The notes beneath the pieces were generated by a model. That model was given only the letters and a program-made list of their open reading frames with translations, was not told the DNA's origin and searched no databases. From CAG-882 sp050874385 (GTDB taxonomy: Bacteria > Bacillota > Clostridia > Lachnospirales > Lachnospiraceae): 64,000 nucleotides of DNA. The DNA lies in contig JBNMKO010000001.1 of assembly GCA_050874385.1 (NCBI GenBank), forward strand, positions 1-64,000, read 5' to 3'. Below are positions 51,903-60,033 of this stretch, piece after piece (within the stretch, counting starts at the first letter, position 1; each line of letters begins with the position of its first letter). The position numbers and the translations under genes were made by a program.

Positions 51903-53087
51903 GTGAAAAAGAGAGTATTGGCACTTGTGCTTGCAGGTACGATGGTTTTCGGGCTTACAGCATGTGGTAAGGGTGGAGACAACAACGAGACAACAACAAC
52001 GGGCGAGACTACAACGGTTGAGGGCGATACAACAACAGCCGAGACAACACAGGCGGAGCCGGTTAAGCAGACGACAGAAGTGACTGATTACAGCGAGTAT
52101 GTTACTTTGGGTGATTACAAAAATCTTGACATAGAGGTTGACCCGGCAGTTGTGACTGACGAGCAGATTCAGAACCAGAAAGACCAGATAGTTAACTACT
52201 ATAATACTTATGTACTCGAGGGCGAGCACCTTACAGAGGGAACAACAGCCGATGGGGATGTTATCAACCTTGACTACAGCGGACTTCTCGACGGAACAGC
52301 ATTTGACGGCGGTACAGCTACATCACAGACTTATACAGTAGGTTCAGGCAGATTTATATCTGACCTTGACGAGCAGCTTGCAGGTCTTGAGGTTGGCAAG
52401 GAGTACGAGCTTTTGTGTACATTCCCGGAGGACTATTCTAACAACACTGACCTTGCGGGCAAGGAAGTTACATTCGTTGTGACTGTCAACTGGATTGAGG
52501 GAGAAAAGGATGAGCTTGAGTGGGGCGATGAGCTTGTAAGCGCTTACACTAACGGCGACTACACATCAGCCGACGAGTACGAGAAGAGCTTTACAGAGAG
52601 CATGCTCGAAGAGGCACAGACAACACAGCAGACCAGCTATGAGAATGGAATATGGAGCAAGCTTGTGGAGAACAGCACATTCTCTTCACTTCCGGAGGAG
52701 AAAGTTTCCGGTATAGCTGATGACTACTACAACTACTATGTTCAGTACTTCACATACTACGCTTCACTTTATGGAATGGATATGGAGTCCTTCCTTTCAG
52801 GCATGTACAATATGACAACTGATGACCTGACAACTGAGTGCCGCACAATGGCTGAGAATGAGGTTAAGTATATCATGCTTGCATGTGAGATTTACAAAGA
52901 CCTCGGCATGACACTCTCCGATGAGGAGTACAACACAAGGGCTCAGGAGACCGCTACAGAGAACGGTTTTGACTCCGCGGCTGCATTCGTCGAGCAGTAC
53001 GGCGAGGAGTATGTGAGAGAGAGCTTCATCTTTGATATCGTCAGCGATTATCTCAAGGAGAACAACAACATGGTTGTTGCCGAATAA
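51903..53087 (+). CDS. Trigger-factor-like FKBP lipoprotein
   Basis: A 394-residue lipoprotein (lipobox GLTAC, Cys 21) with a Thr/Glu-rich linker (about 25-58). It has an FKBP-type peptidyl-prolyl isomerase domain (about 110-200: GDVINLDYSGLLDGTAFDGG, FISDLDEQLAGLEVGKEYEL, FPEDYSNNTDLAGKEVTFVVTV) and a trigger-factor-like helical C-terminal domain. It probably folds exported proteins outside the membrane, a role like PrsA. The start is GTG 51903 behind TTGGAGGAAT. Extracellular lipidated trigger-factor relatives are common in this group of Clostridia. Confidence 0.9.
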   Translation: MKKRVLALVLAGTMVFGLTACGKGGDNNETTTTGETTTVEGDTTTAETTQAEPVKQTTEVTDYSEYVTLGDYKNLDIEVDPAVVTDEQIQNQKDQIVNYYNTYVLEGEHLTEGTTADGDVINLDYSGLLDGTAFDGGTATSQTYTVGSGRFISDLDEQLAGLEVGKEYELLCTFPEDYSNNTDLAGKEVTFVVTVNWIEGEKDELEWGDELVSAYTNGDYTSADEYEKSFTESMLEEAQTTQQTSYENGIWSKLVENSTFSSLPEEKVSGIADDYYNYYVQYFTYYASLYGMDMESFLSGMYNMTTDDLTTECRTMAENEVKYIMLACEIYKDLGMTLSDEEYNTRAQETATENGFDSAAAFVEQYGEEYVRESFIFDIVSDYLKENNNMVVAE

Positions 53088-53245
53088 TCTTCGAACATAT
53101 TTTGCCGTGAATTAATTTGTAATTTATATGGCGGGTTAAAAACAGCGTTACATTAAGCTTTTAATGTGGCGCTGTTTGTGCTATACTTAGAAAATATAGA
53201 CAAGTGTTGGTGCATTGGGCAGGTTTATTTAGGAGGAAGATGGCT

Positions 53246-54739
53246 ATGAGAGATGCGGGAGATATATTTAAAGAGGTAGCACAGGCGGCGGGCGACATAG
53301 TTTTTAAATATGATTTGAAGACTAAGAAGTTCATGCAGTATTCGGACAGAAGCGAGTTGTCAAAGTATGGTTCGTGGCTTCAGAATTTTGATACGGCGAT
53401 GATTAATGCGAACATGATTTCGCCGGAGGACATAGAGGAATTTCTAAAGCTCACAGCCGAGATAAAAAGAGGTGATGCGGGAACCATTGAGGGCGTGTTC
53501 AGGATGCGTATTCATGTCAGTTCGGATTACCGCTGGTGCAGACTGGTTGCAAGAACAAAATTTGACCGCGGAGAGCCTATAGAGGTGTTGGGGCGTGTCT
53601 CGGATATACATAATTATATCACGTCAAATGGACATTCTGACAGCGGAGCAGGGCATAAGATTGACATGCTGGGATTTTCCGACCACAACACGGTTGTAAA
53701 TGAGCTTATCCGCTATGAGCGAAGACATAAGGCGGATGCGATGCTCGCGTGCATATTATTCGATATTCCCGAATATGATAATATAGTGTGCGGACTGAGC
53801 CGTGGAAAATCGGAGGAGCTTCTTATCAATCTCATAAGGAGGCTCAGGAGAGGTTTTCCTCACGGGACATTGGTTTGCAGGATAGGAGTACATAGATTTG
53901 CACTGTTTACGGCCGGACTGTCGACGGTGTCGGAGCTTGGCGAGGCGGTCACAAGAAGCATACATGGGCTTGAGGAGCTTGGAGAAAAGTATATAACACA
54001 TCTTGCCGGAAAAAATCTTGGCGCTTATGTCGGAATTGACATAGAGCACAATGTCGCCGGCATTGAGAGTGTAATGTACGGAAGGGCGATATCGGCGCTC
54101 GAGGATGCATGTAACAGTGAAAATGGGAATATTGTATTTTTTAAGCAGAAGGATAAAGCTGAGGACAATAATGAGGCGGCAAGCTGTGAGGCGGCAAGTT
54201 CCGAGCAGGAGGACATGATAGCCGAGTATGTCATTGAGATGCTCGGCGAGGAAGCTGTTGAGGGTGATTTTGGAAAAGAGGAAATCAGGGCGCATGTCCT
54301 GTCGTGCATGAAGATTTTGCTCGAAAAGATTGCCATAAGGTATGGCTTTGAGCGCGTCTGCGTGAGTATATGCAGGGATGGCGTGTACAAGGAGTATACA
54401 CAGTGGAGTACGAGGAATATTGAGATGATTCCCGATGGCTGTCTGCTTCACATTGAAGGAAACCAGAAAATGGTGGAGAATAAGGTCAACTTCTGGGAGC
54501 CATATACGGTAAACGATGTGCGCTCTTATCCTGACAGCAGTGAGTACGGCAGAATGGTAAGTATGAGCGCAGTCAGAAGCTTTGCACAGGCGGGATTTGA
54601 GTGTACTAACGGTGTCAGAGGCATAGTTTCATTTGAATTTTATTCACAGTCACATGTGTGGAGGCGCGATGAGATAAATGCGTTCAATACCGTGAAGTAT
54701 GTTTCGGATTTCTGTGCGAGATATATAGAGGAACATTAA
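53246..54739 (+). CDS. PAS/degenerate GGDEF/GAF signalling protein
   Basis: A 497-residue cytoplasmic protein. A PAS-like domain (about 10-130) is followed by a GGDEF-fold region (about 150-295) in which the signature has become RIGVHRFALF, so cyclase activity is unlikely. A spacer follows, then a C-terminal GAF-like domain (about 355-495: FERVCVSICRDGVYKEYTQW, SFEFYSQSHVWRRDEI). It may bind GTP or c-di-GMP as a sensor. I chose ATG 53246, 9 nt after AGGAGG; ATG 53240 is too close. No output domain is seen. Confidence 0.78.
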   Translation: MRDAGDIFKEVAQAAGDIVFKYDLKTKKFMQYSDRSELSKYGSWLQNFDTAMINANMISPEDIEEFLKLTAEIKRGDAGTIEGVFRMRIHVSSDYRWCRLVARTKFDRGEPIEVLGRVSDIHNYITSNGHSDSGAGHKIDMLGFSDHNTVVNELIRYERRHKADAMLACILFDIPEYDNIVCGLSRGKSEELLINLIRRLRRGFPHGTLVCRIGVHRFALFTAGLSTVSELGEAVTRSIHGLEELGEKYITHLAGKNLGAYVGIDIEHNVAGIESVMYGRAISALEDACNSENGNIVFFKQKDKAEDNNEAASCEAASSEQEDMIAEYVIEMLGEEAVEGDFGKEEIRAHVLSCMKILLEKIAIRYGFERVCVSICRDGVYKEYTQWSTRNIEMIPDGCLLHIEGNQKMVENKVNFWEPYTVNDVRSYPDSSEYGRMVSMSAVRSFAQAGFECTNGVRGIVSFEFYSQSHVWRRDEINAFNTVKYVSDFCARYIEEH

Positions 54740-54745
54740 AAAAAT

Positions 54746-54785
54746 GGGTCATCCGCGGATTATGTCGGCGGATGGCTCTTTTTGT
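54746..54785 (+). terminator. Terminator after the PAS/GAF gene
   Basis: CATCCGC (54750-54756) pairs with GCGGATG (54768-54774), A-run before and CTCTTTTT after. Confidence 0.75.
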
Positions 54786-54940
54786 CAAATTATTTATCGG
54801 CAATCATGAATAATTCTCTGTTAAACTTTAACTATCAAAAAACTAAGCAATGCACAAGACACATGAAAGCTATGGGGAGGTTGCATGAAGTCGTGCAAAG
54901 GTTGGTTGGATAAAGCAACATATAGAAATGGAGGGTTATC

Positions 54941-55303
54941 ATGGAGCTTTATAATTCGGAAAAAAGAGAGAACAAAAGCATAAGCGGGGCCTGCGTTCAG
55001 GCGAAGATAATCCGCAAGGTGGACAAAAAAATATACCTGAGAATATGGAACAGCGGGACACAGCCGGCATACAATGTCAATTTTTACATACCAAAAGGAA
55101 ACAGGATATGTGTTCTGCGAAGCCGTATTGACTGCCGTATTCTAAGACCGGGACAGGCATTTGATGAGTACGCAGTGGCGGACGAAAAGCTTGTAAAGGG
55201 CGTTTGTGTTGTCACATACTGGGAGGATGAGCATGGCTGCGTGTATTCCATGGAACAGCCCGAGGCGGCAAAAAATTTAATAAAAAAAATCTGTTTTGAG
55301 TGA
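54941..55303 (+). CDS. Unknown small beta-rich protein, 120 residues
   Basis: Not recognised. The sequence from residue 20 on is beta-rich: VQAKIIRKVDKKIYLRIWNS, GTQPAYNVNFYIPKGN, then RILRPGQAFDEYAVADEKLV and VTYWEDEHGCVYSMEQ. That is the pattern of an immunoglobulin-like or CARDB-type fold (a strand ending in a polar turn, xNxGxxPAxNV). No signal peptide is visible, so it may be cytoplasmic. It starts at ATG 54941 behind ATGGAGGG. Neighbours give no clue. Confidence 0.7.
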   Translation: MELYNSEKRENKSISGACVQAKIIRKVDKKIYLRIWNSGTQPAYNVNFYIPKGNRICVLRSRIDCRILRPGQAFDEYAVADEKLVKGVCVVTYWEDEHGCVYSMEQPEAAKNLIKKICFE

Positions 55304-55396
55304 ATGATTGCGCTCGTATGACACATACTAATGTCGTGGCAAAAGTGTATGGCACTGTACCGCAATAAAAGTAGAAAATAATAAGTGAGGTCAATT

Positions 55397-55573
55397 ATGA
55401 GCGAAAATTACAACGAACAGAACAAATCTTATAACTATGGTGGTGAGCAGAGCAAGTCATCAAACAAGAGCCAGAATAAGTCTGAGAACAAAAACCAGAA
55501 CAAGTCGGAGAACAAGAGCCAGAATAAGTCACAGAACAAGACTCAGAACAAGTCAGAGAACTGCTACGACTAG
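55397..55573 (+). CDS. Small NKS/Q-repeat protein, 58 residues
   Basis: Almost the whole protein is a tandem of NKSQ, NKSE and NKNQ units between residues 22 and 53, after MSENYNEQNKSYNYGGEQ and ending CYD. Composition is dominated by Asn, Lys, Ser and Gln, so it is likely unfolded. ATG 55397 follows AAGTGAGG and a clear terminator (55604-55645) follows, so it is a real transcription unit. Similar low-complexity small proteins occur in Lachnospiraceae and may be spore-associated, but I know no proof. Confidence 0.7.
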   Translation: MSENYNEQNKSYNYGGEQSKSSNKSQNKSENKNQNKSENKSQNKSQNKTQNKSENCYD

Positions 55574-55603
55574 GTTTTTGACGGTGTAAGAGCTTACAAT
55601 AGC

Positions 55604-55645
55604 AGGTGGGTGCGCTAAAACGTACCCACCTTGTTGTGCTTTTTT
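55604..55645 (+). terminator. Terminator after the NKSQ gene
   Basis: AGGTGGGT (55604-55611) pairs with ACCCACCT (55624-55631), with a T run at 55640-55645. Confidence 0.8.
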
Positions 55646-55649
55646 GGGG

Positions 55650-55919
55650 CTAGTCCTCCTCGATTACATGGATTTCTAGAAAATCGAAGTCGATATGTTC
55701 CACAAAGCTGTCCTGCGTAAAGCGGGCTTTGCTGTATTTTTTGAAATCCTTTATGTTGATATCAAGCCATGTCGGAACCTGTAAATCAAACTCATGGCAT
55801 ACCTCGTCGAGTGCGAGAAAGACTTTTTTGGTGCGGTTTAAGTCGGGATTGTCGTTACAGACGACCATATCCCTTACAAGATGATTGTGTTTAAATTCTT
55901 TTGCCCATAATCGAAACAT
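55650..55919 (-). CDS. Unknown protein, 89 residues
   Basis: Not recognised. A short mixed protein: FRLWAKEFKHNHLVRDMVVC, then NRTKKVFLALDEVCHEFDLQ and an acidic end (FDFLEIHVIEED). The pattern resembles small conserved hypothetical proteins of Clostridia. I chose ATG 55919 behind GAAATGAGGAAAAA; the frame is open 36 nt further but that part is the hairpin leader. It is convergent with the NKSQ gene. Confidence 0.65.
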   Translation of the reverse strand: MFRLWAKEFKHNHLVRDMVVCNDNPDLNRTKKVFLALDEVCHEFDLQVPTWLDINIKDFKKYSKARFTQDSFVEHIDFDFLEIHVIEED

Positions 55920-55951
55920 TTTTTCCTCATTTCCGGGCGAAACGGTTCGCC
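55920..55951 (-). promoter_or_regulatory. Hairpin plus ribosome site before the 89-residue gene
   Basis: On the minus strand GGCGAA-CCGT-TTCGCC (55951-55936) followed by CGGAAATGAGGAAAAA and ATG 55919. The other part of the 270-nt interval 55920-56189 shows no gene. Confidence 0.6.
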
Positions 55952-56189
55952 TCACATTTATAGACGCAAAATCCAGTATGATTTTGGCATTATTTGTATA
56001 TTATAACCGCTAATTTTTGCTGTGCATATATTTTTTTAATTCTTTAATTGAAAAACAGCAATATATTTTGTAGAATAGGAAGGATGACAGATTGGTCGGA
56101 ATATAAGTGCCGCCGATTTTCCGGCTTGGCAGCAGGCGCAGCCATCATATTGATATGCCGCAGCGAGGTTGGATTTGCCATTGCCGGAT

Positions 56190-56843
56190 TTAATCAGCCA
56201 GTCTGTTAGAAAAATAATTAGAAATCCTAATCGGATTGAAAAAGGAGAAACGTGGCTTCAGTCCCGAGCGCATCGGGTCAAGACAGTACATGAGTCCTTT
56301 TACAATCACGTCCGCAAGCTCCATGACAATGTTAAGTCTTGTTGTCTGCAATAACATTGGGTCATTTGTGCCTGAAAGATTTACAATTCCCGTTATGTGA
56401 AGGTCTCCGACATCGGGAAGCTGTTTGTTGACACCAAGTCCCGGCTTTAGCGGGCCTGTGCCGACAGTGACATAGCCGATGTGTCCCTGTGTTCCGAGGG
56501 AAGCGTCCACAGCTATGCAGAATGGATTATTGTGTCTTAGCTGTATGTCATTTAAAATTGCACTTAGGTTTGTCGCGTGTACAGGGGAGGACAGTGTGCC
56601 GTATACGGTGATACCGTCCTTTTTGACGGATTTGTTTCCGCTTTGAAGCGTCTTTGCGAGCTTGTAGCCCACGATTGGGCCGAGACTGTCGCCCGTGGAA
56701 CGGTCAGTGCCGATACAGATGATGACAACATCCTCGAGGGAGCGCTCCGATTTTAATAAAAGCTCAGTGAGCTGTACGCCCATCTTACATGCTGCTCCCG
56801 GTTTTGCCGTGTCAAAATAATAATTTTCGGTTAATGTTTTCAT
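56190..56843 (-). CDS. yyaC-like: YyaC-like sporulation protein (DUF1256)
   Basis: A 217-residue protein resembling YyaC of Bacillus, a relative of the spore germination protease GPR. Visible family stretches: VVIICIGTDRSTGDSLGPIVGYKL, VYGTLSSPVHATNLSAILNDI, CIAVDASLGTQGHIGYVTVGTGPLKPGLGVNKQLPDVGDLHITGIVN. The Asp residues match the peptidase fold, although activity is unproven. ATG 56843 has no ribosome site; TATAAT lies 7 nt before it (56855-56850), so the mRNA could be nearly leaderless, or the gene uses a sporulation sigma factor. The C-terminal 20 residues look like an extension (GLKPRFSFFNPIRISNYFSN). Confidence 0.85.
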   Translation of the reverse strand: MKTLTENYYFDTAKPGAACKMGVQLTELLLKSERSLEDVVIICIGTDRSTGDSLGPIVGYKLAKTLQSGNKSVKKDGITVYGTLSSPVHATNLSAILNDIQLRHNNPFCIAVDASLGTQGHIGYVTVGTGPLKPGLGVNKQLPDVGDLHITGIVNLSGTNDPMLLQTTRLNIVMELADVIVKGLMYCLDPMRSGLKPRFSFFNPIRISNYFSNRLAD

Positions 56844-57052
56844 GTTTGCATTATATGTAGATGAGGACAACTTTATTCAATATACATTGCAGGATAGAAT
56901 TTTATTGCGAAAAATCTCCTAAAAAGTCGCAAAAAAATAATGCACGCAGGGATAGAAAATGGTAAACTGATAGTGTTTGCAGCAACAGCGGAATTGTGCC
57001 GCTTCCGTGTGTTGGTTTTATGATATTTTGCGGTGCGGAAATGAGGTTAAGA

Positions 57053-58240
57053 GTGAAAGAACATGTTGTAAAGAAAAATGACAACAGTGAACTGCCTAAG
57101 AATATACGACAGGTAGGGAATTTGGATTTAGATAAAAGAGTTTATATCGAGGACTATGCTTTTTCTTTTGTGAAGGAAATCAGCCTTGATATCGATGAGG
57201 AGGGCAAAGTCGGAGTTCTTCTCGGCGAGGAAAAGAACATTGACGGCGAGGAGTACACCTTCGTGTATGCAGCCATCGAGGTGGCAAACGCGTCGGTGTT
57301 TGAGGGAAAGGTCGATTTTACGCAGGAGACATGGCCTTTTGTCGATGCCACATGCAGTACATACTTTCCGGGGATGAGTGTTGTCGGATGGTATCTGGTG
57401 TCGTCAAGTATAAGACCGGAGAGTAATGCGGCGCTTGAGAGAGTCCACATAGACTCAATAGGAAGATACAAGGCACTTTTGTATGTGAACCCGTCCGAGA
57501 AGACGGAGGACGTTTACAGCTGCTTTGACGGGGGACTTGAATGTCTTGACGGATATGTGATATATTTTGACAGGAACGAGCAGATGCAAAGATATATGGC
57601 TGACGTGAGCAGCCAGAGAAAGAGAACGGCAGCAGATGAGACTGCCATGAAGAGGTACAGACAGATTATGAAAGAGAATAAGAGTGAGCCAAAGGCAAAA
57701 CAGCAGCTCTCAATTATGTACGCGCTGAGTGCAATACTTGTTATATTTGTGCTTGTTGCGGGCGCGACGAGACTGCAGGCTGAAAAGAGTGCGGCAAACG
57801 GTGACAATATCGTTGAGAGCGGAGGGGACTACGTTGACAACAATACCGCGGTGAATGCTACACCGTCAGCAGTTCCGGACGAGACACTTGATGTAAACTA
57901 CGCAGATGGAAATGTTGATACAACAGCTTCCGAGGAGAATAACACATCCGAGGAGGTGACACAGACAGAGGAGACAACCACACCACAGGAGAGCACGGAC
58001 GAGACCGAGGAAACTACAACCGAGGAGGAGACCACGACAGAGGAGGAGACTACCACAGAGGAGGAGACTACCGAGGAGCACAGAAGCTATGTTGTGCAGG
58101 ATGGAGATACACTGTATGGAATTATAAAGAGAGAGTATGGCAGCGATGACCCGGAGATACTAAAGGCACTTTTTGAATTGAACGATATCACGGACGGCGG
58201 TGATTCCATAGCACCGGGAGATGAACTGCTTCTTCCATAG
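57053..58240 (+). CDS. LysM protein with cytoplasmic MPN-like domain
   Basis: A 395-residue single-pass protein. Residues about 28-185 form a cytoplasmic domain that reads like an MPN/JAB fold: YIEDYAFSFVKEI, KVGVLLGEE and VVGWYLVSSS (111-119). The metal His residues of the active JAMM motif are missing. A membrane helix is at about 219-239. A low-complexity Thr/Glu linker (TTTEEE units, about 285-343) leads to a C-terminal LysM domain (344-395, YVVQDGDTLYGIIKREYG), which binds peptidoglycan outside. Start GTG 57053 behind GCGGAAATGAGG; a same-frame ATG at 57041 lies inside that site. The next gene starts 52 nt later. Confidence 0.82.
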   Translation: MKEHVVKKNDNSELPKNIRQVGNLDLDKRVYIEDYAFSFVKEISLDIDEEGKVGVLLGEEKNIDGEEYTFVYAAIEVANASVFEGKVDFTQETWPFVDATCSTYFPGMSVVGWYLVSSSIRPESNAALERVHIDSIGRYKALLYVNPSEKTEDVYSCFDGGLECLDGYVIYFDRNEQMQRYMADVSSQRKRTAADETAMKRYRQIMKENKSEPKAKQQLSIMYALSAILVIFVLVAGATRLQAEKSAANGDNIVESGGDYVDNNTAVNATPSAVPDETLDVNYADGNVDTTASEENNTSEEVTQTEETTTPQESTDETEETTTEEETTTEEETTTEEETTEEHRSYVVQDGDTLYGIIKREYGSDDPEILKALFELNDITDGGDSIAPGDELLLP

Positions 58241-58257
58241 TAATTAGGTGAAAATGT

Positions 58258-58292
58258 CTGCCGGAGTACGGCAGATGGTTAGGAATGATGAT
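58258..58292 (+). promoter_or_regulatory. Hairpin plus ribosome site before the DUF5711 gene
   Basis: CTGCCG-GAGTA-CGGCAG (58258-58274), then TTAGGAATGATGAT and ATG 58293. Confidence 0.5.
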
Positions 58293-59423
58293 ATGACAAA
58301 AAAGGTCAGAATATTGATTATAACGGTTGTGGCTATGGTGATTGTTGTTGTGGCGGGGTATTTTATTCGCGGCGTTATCCTTCAAAGTCCGGTATACACG
58401 GGCTACACGGTGCTTCAATCGACGGACAGGGCGGACAGCAGGTCGGCATCATATGTCAAGTATGGGGATGGATTTTTGCGCTACAGCAAGGATGGAATAG
58501 CCTACTACAATGCCGACAATGTGCCGCAGTGGAACGCATCGTATGAGCTGTCGCAGCCAAGACTTGACATAAGAGGCGATTACTGCGCCGTGGCGGGGAT
58601 TGGCGCTTCATGGATATATGTCTTCAACAAAGATGGAGCGGTCATGTCCGTGGATACGGTTCTTCCCATTGTCACGGTCAGCGTCGCCGCCAACGGCTGT
58701 GTCGCGGCTGTTTTGGAGGATGGAAACACCCAGTACATTGACATGTATGACACGTCAGGAGATAAAGCGTACCGCATAAAGACGACGATAAGCGGAAACG
58801 GTGTGCCTATGTCGATAAGTATATCTGACGATGCAGTTAAACTCATGGTTGCGTATACGGACATAGATAGCAACAAGATAGCGACAAGTATCGCTTTCTA
58901 TAATTTTGGCGAGGTCGGAAAGAACATGTCTGAGAGACTTGTCGGAGGCTTTGACCAATATGAGGATATGCTTGTCCCGGATGTGCAGTTTGTGACCTCA
59001 GACACAGCTATAGCCGTGGCGACGGGGAAACTCAGCATATACAGCATAAATCAGTATCCAAAGCTTATGATGGATATTACATTTGAGCAGGAATTGCATG
59101 GGATGTTTCATTCGTCACAGTATATCGGGCTGATATTTCAGAACCATGAACAGGGATATCCATATAAAATTTTGGTGTATGACATGAAAGGCACATTGTC
59201 AGGTGAAATTCCTGTGGAGACCAATTATAAGAATTACAGTTTCGCCGGCGACAGTATTTTGATGTATGACGACAACGATGTGCGGCTTATCGGTCTGGAC
59301 GGCAAAGAACGTTTTAACTACACGTTTGAGACGGCGATTGACAGTCTTATTCCGGTAAACTCGGACAATATCTATGTGTACATCAATTCCAGAAAAGTGC
59401 AGAAGATAAGATTGACAGAGTAG
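58293..59423 (+). CDS. DUF5711 membrane-anchored beta-propeller-like protein
   Basis: A 376-residue protein with one N-terminal membrane helix (about 5-28, ILIITVVAMVIVVVAGYFI) and an extracellular domain of repeated four-strand units like a WD40/PQQ propeller. The units are marked by RLDIRGDYCAVAGIGASWIYVFN, TVSVAANGCVAAVLEDGNTQYIDMYD and YSFAGDSILMYDDNDVRLIGLDG. It matches DUF5711 as I know it; function is unknown. ATG 58293 follows TTAGGAATGATG. It probably lies in one operon with the LysM gene, and both are wall-facing. Confidence 0.8.
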   Translation: MTKKVRILIITVVAMVIVVVAGYFIRGVILQSPVYTGYTVLQSTDRADSRSASYVKYGDGFLRYSKDGIAYYNADNVPQWNASYELSQPRLDIRGDYCAVAGIGASWIYVFNKDGAVMSVDTVLPIVTVSVAANGCVAAVLEDGNTQYIDMYDTSGDKAYRIKTTISGNGVPMSISISDDAVKLMVAYTDIDSNKIATSIAFYNFGEVGKNMSERLVGGFDQYEDMLVPDVQFVTSDTAIAVATGKLSIYSINQYPKLMMDITFEQELHGMFHSSQYIGLIFQNHEQGYPYKILVYDMKGTLSGEIPVETNYKNYSFAGDSILMYDDNDVRLIGLDGKERFNYTFETAIDSLIPVNSDNIYVYINSRKVQKIRLTE

Positions 59424-59481
59424 AAGCGGACGATAGCGGATATTTGTTTTAGAAGTTTTTGCACAAAAATTAAAAAAAGTA

Positions 59482-59510
59482 TTGACATCGGCAGATTTAT
59501 TTGTTATACT
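59482..59510 (+). promoter_or_regulatory. Sigma-A promoter of tRNA-Cys
   Basis: TTGACA (59482-59487), 17-nt spacer, TATACT (59505-59510), 20 nt before the tRNA. Confidence 0.85.
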
Positions 59511-59530
59511 ACAAAAGCTGTCGATGACAT

Positions 59531-59601
59531 GGCGACTTAGCCAAGTGGTAAGGCGTGGGACTGCAACTCCCTGATCGTTGGTTCGAGTCCGACAGTCGCC
59601 T
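59531..59601 (+). tRNA. tRNA-Cys (anticodon GCA)
   Basis: A 71-nt cloverleaf: acceptor stem GGCGACT/AGTCGCC, D arm GCC-AAGTGGTAA-GGC, anticodon loop CTGCAAC with GCA at 59563-59565, T arm GTTGG-TTCGAGT-CCGAC, discriminator T 59601. No encoded CCA. It has its own promoter and terminator. Confidence 0.97.
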
Positions 59602-59614
59602 CTAATACAGCCAG

Positions 59615-59648
59615 AATCCTGAAGATTAACTTATCTTCAGGATTTTTA
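59615..59648 (+). terminator. Terminator after tRNA-Cys
   Basis: AATCCTGAAGAT (59615-59626) pairs perfectly with ATCTTCAGGATT (59633-59644), then TTT. Confidence 0.88.
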
Positions 59649-59742
59649 AGTTAGATTTTAACTATCCGTTGTGATTGTATTAAGAAGAATTTTTGACAAT
59701 GTAATTGTTGAGATAGTTAATGTAAATTCATGAGGTAAATTT

Positions 59743-59931
59743 ATGGAATTTGGACTTGGTGATATTATTACGTTGAAGAAACCGCACCCATGCGGAAGCA
59801 AGGACTGGGAAATTCTTCGTGTAGGAGCCGATTTCAGACTCAAGTGTGTAGGATGTGGGCATCAGGTGATGCTTCCGCGCAGACTGGTTGAGAAAAATTT
59901 CAGGGGCTTTGTGAAAAAAACACTTGCATAA
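59743..59931 (+). CDS. DUF951 protein
   Basis: A 62-residue conserved protein of Firmicutes: MEFGLGDIITLKKPHPCGSK, DWEILRVGADFRLKCVGCGH, QVMLPRRLVEKN. Conserved Cys residues 17, 35 and 38 suggest metal binding. Often found near rpsF or DNA-binding genes; its function is not known. The start ATG 59743 follows ATGAGGTAAATT. Confidence 0.88.
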   Translation: MEFGLGDIITLKKPHPCGSKDWEILRVGADFRLKCVGCGHQVMLPRRLVEKNFRGFVKKTLA

Positions 59932-60033
59932 TCCAAATGTATATGGTAACATCTACGTTTGTGATATATTATTTATTTCCTTGCTCTGTACACAGGTTAC
60001 AGGGCCAGAGACCATAAGGAGGTACAAGAAAGC

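Noticed and set aside
55430..55560. Tandem repeat considered as a CRISPR array
   Set aside because: The units are 12-24 nt codon repeats within an open frame, without unique spacers.
57940..58080. Tandem GAGGAGACNACN repeats considered as a DNA element
   Set aside because: They encode the Thr/Glu linker of the LysM protein and keep its reading frame.
59980..60020. Possible S6:S18 ribosomal leader motif before rpsF
   Set aside because: Short complementary pieces exist (CTGT/ACAG), but I could not find the conserved core of that RNA.
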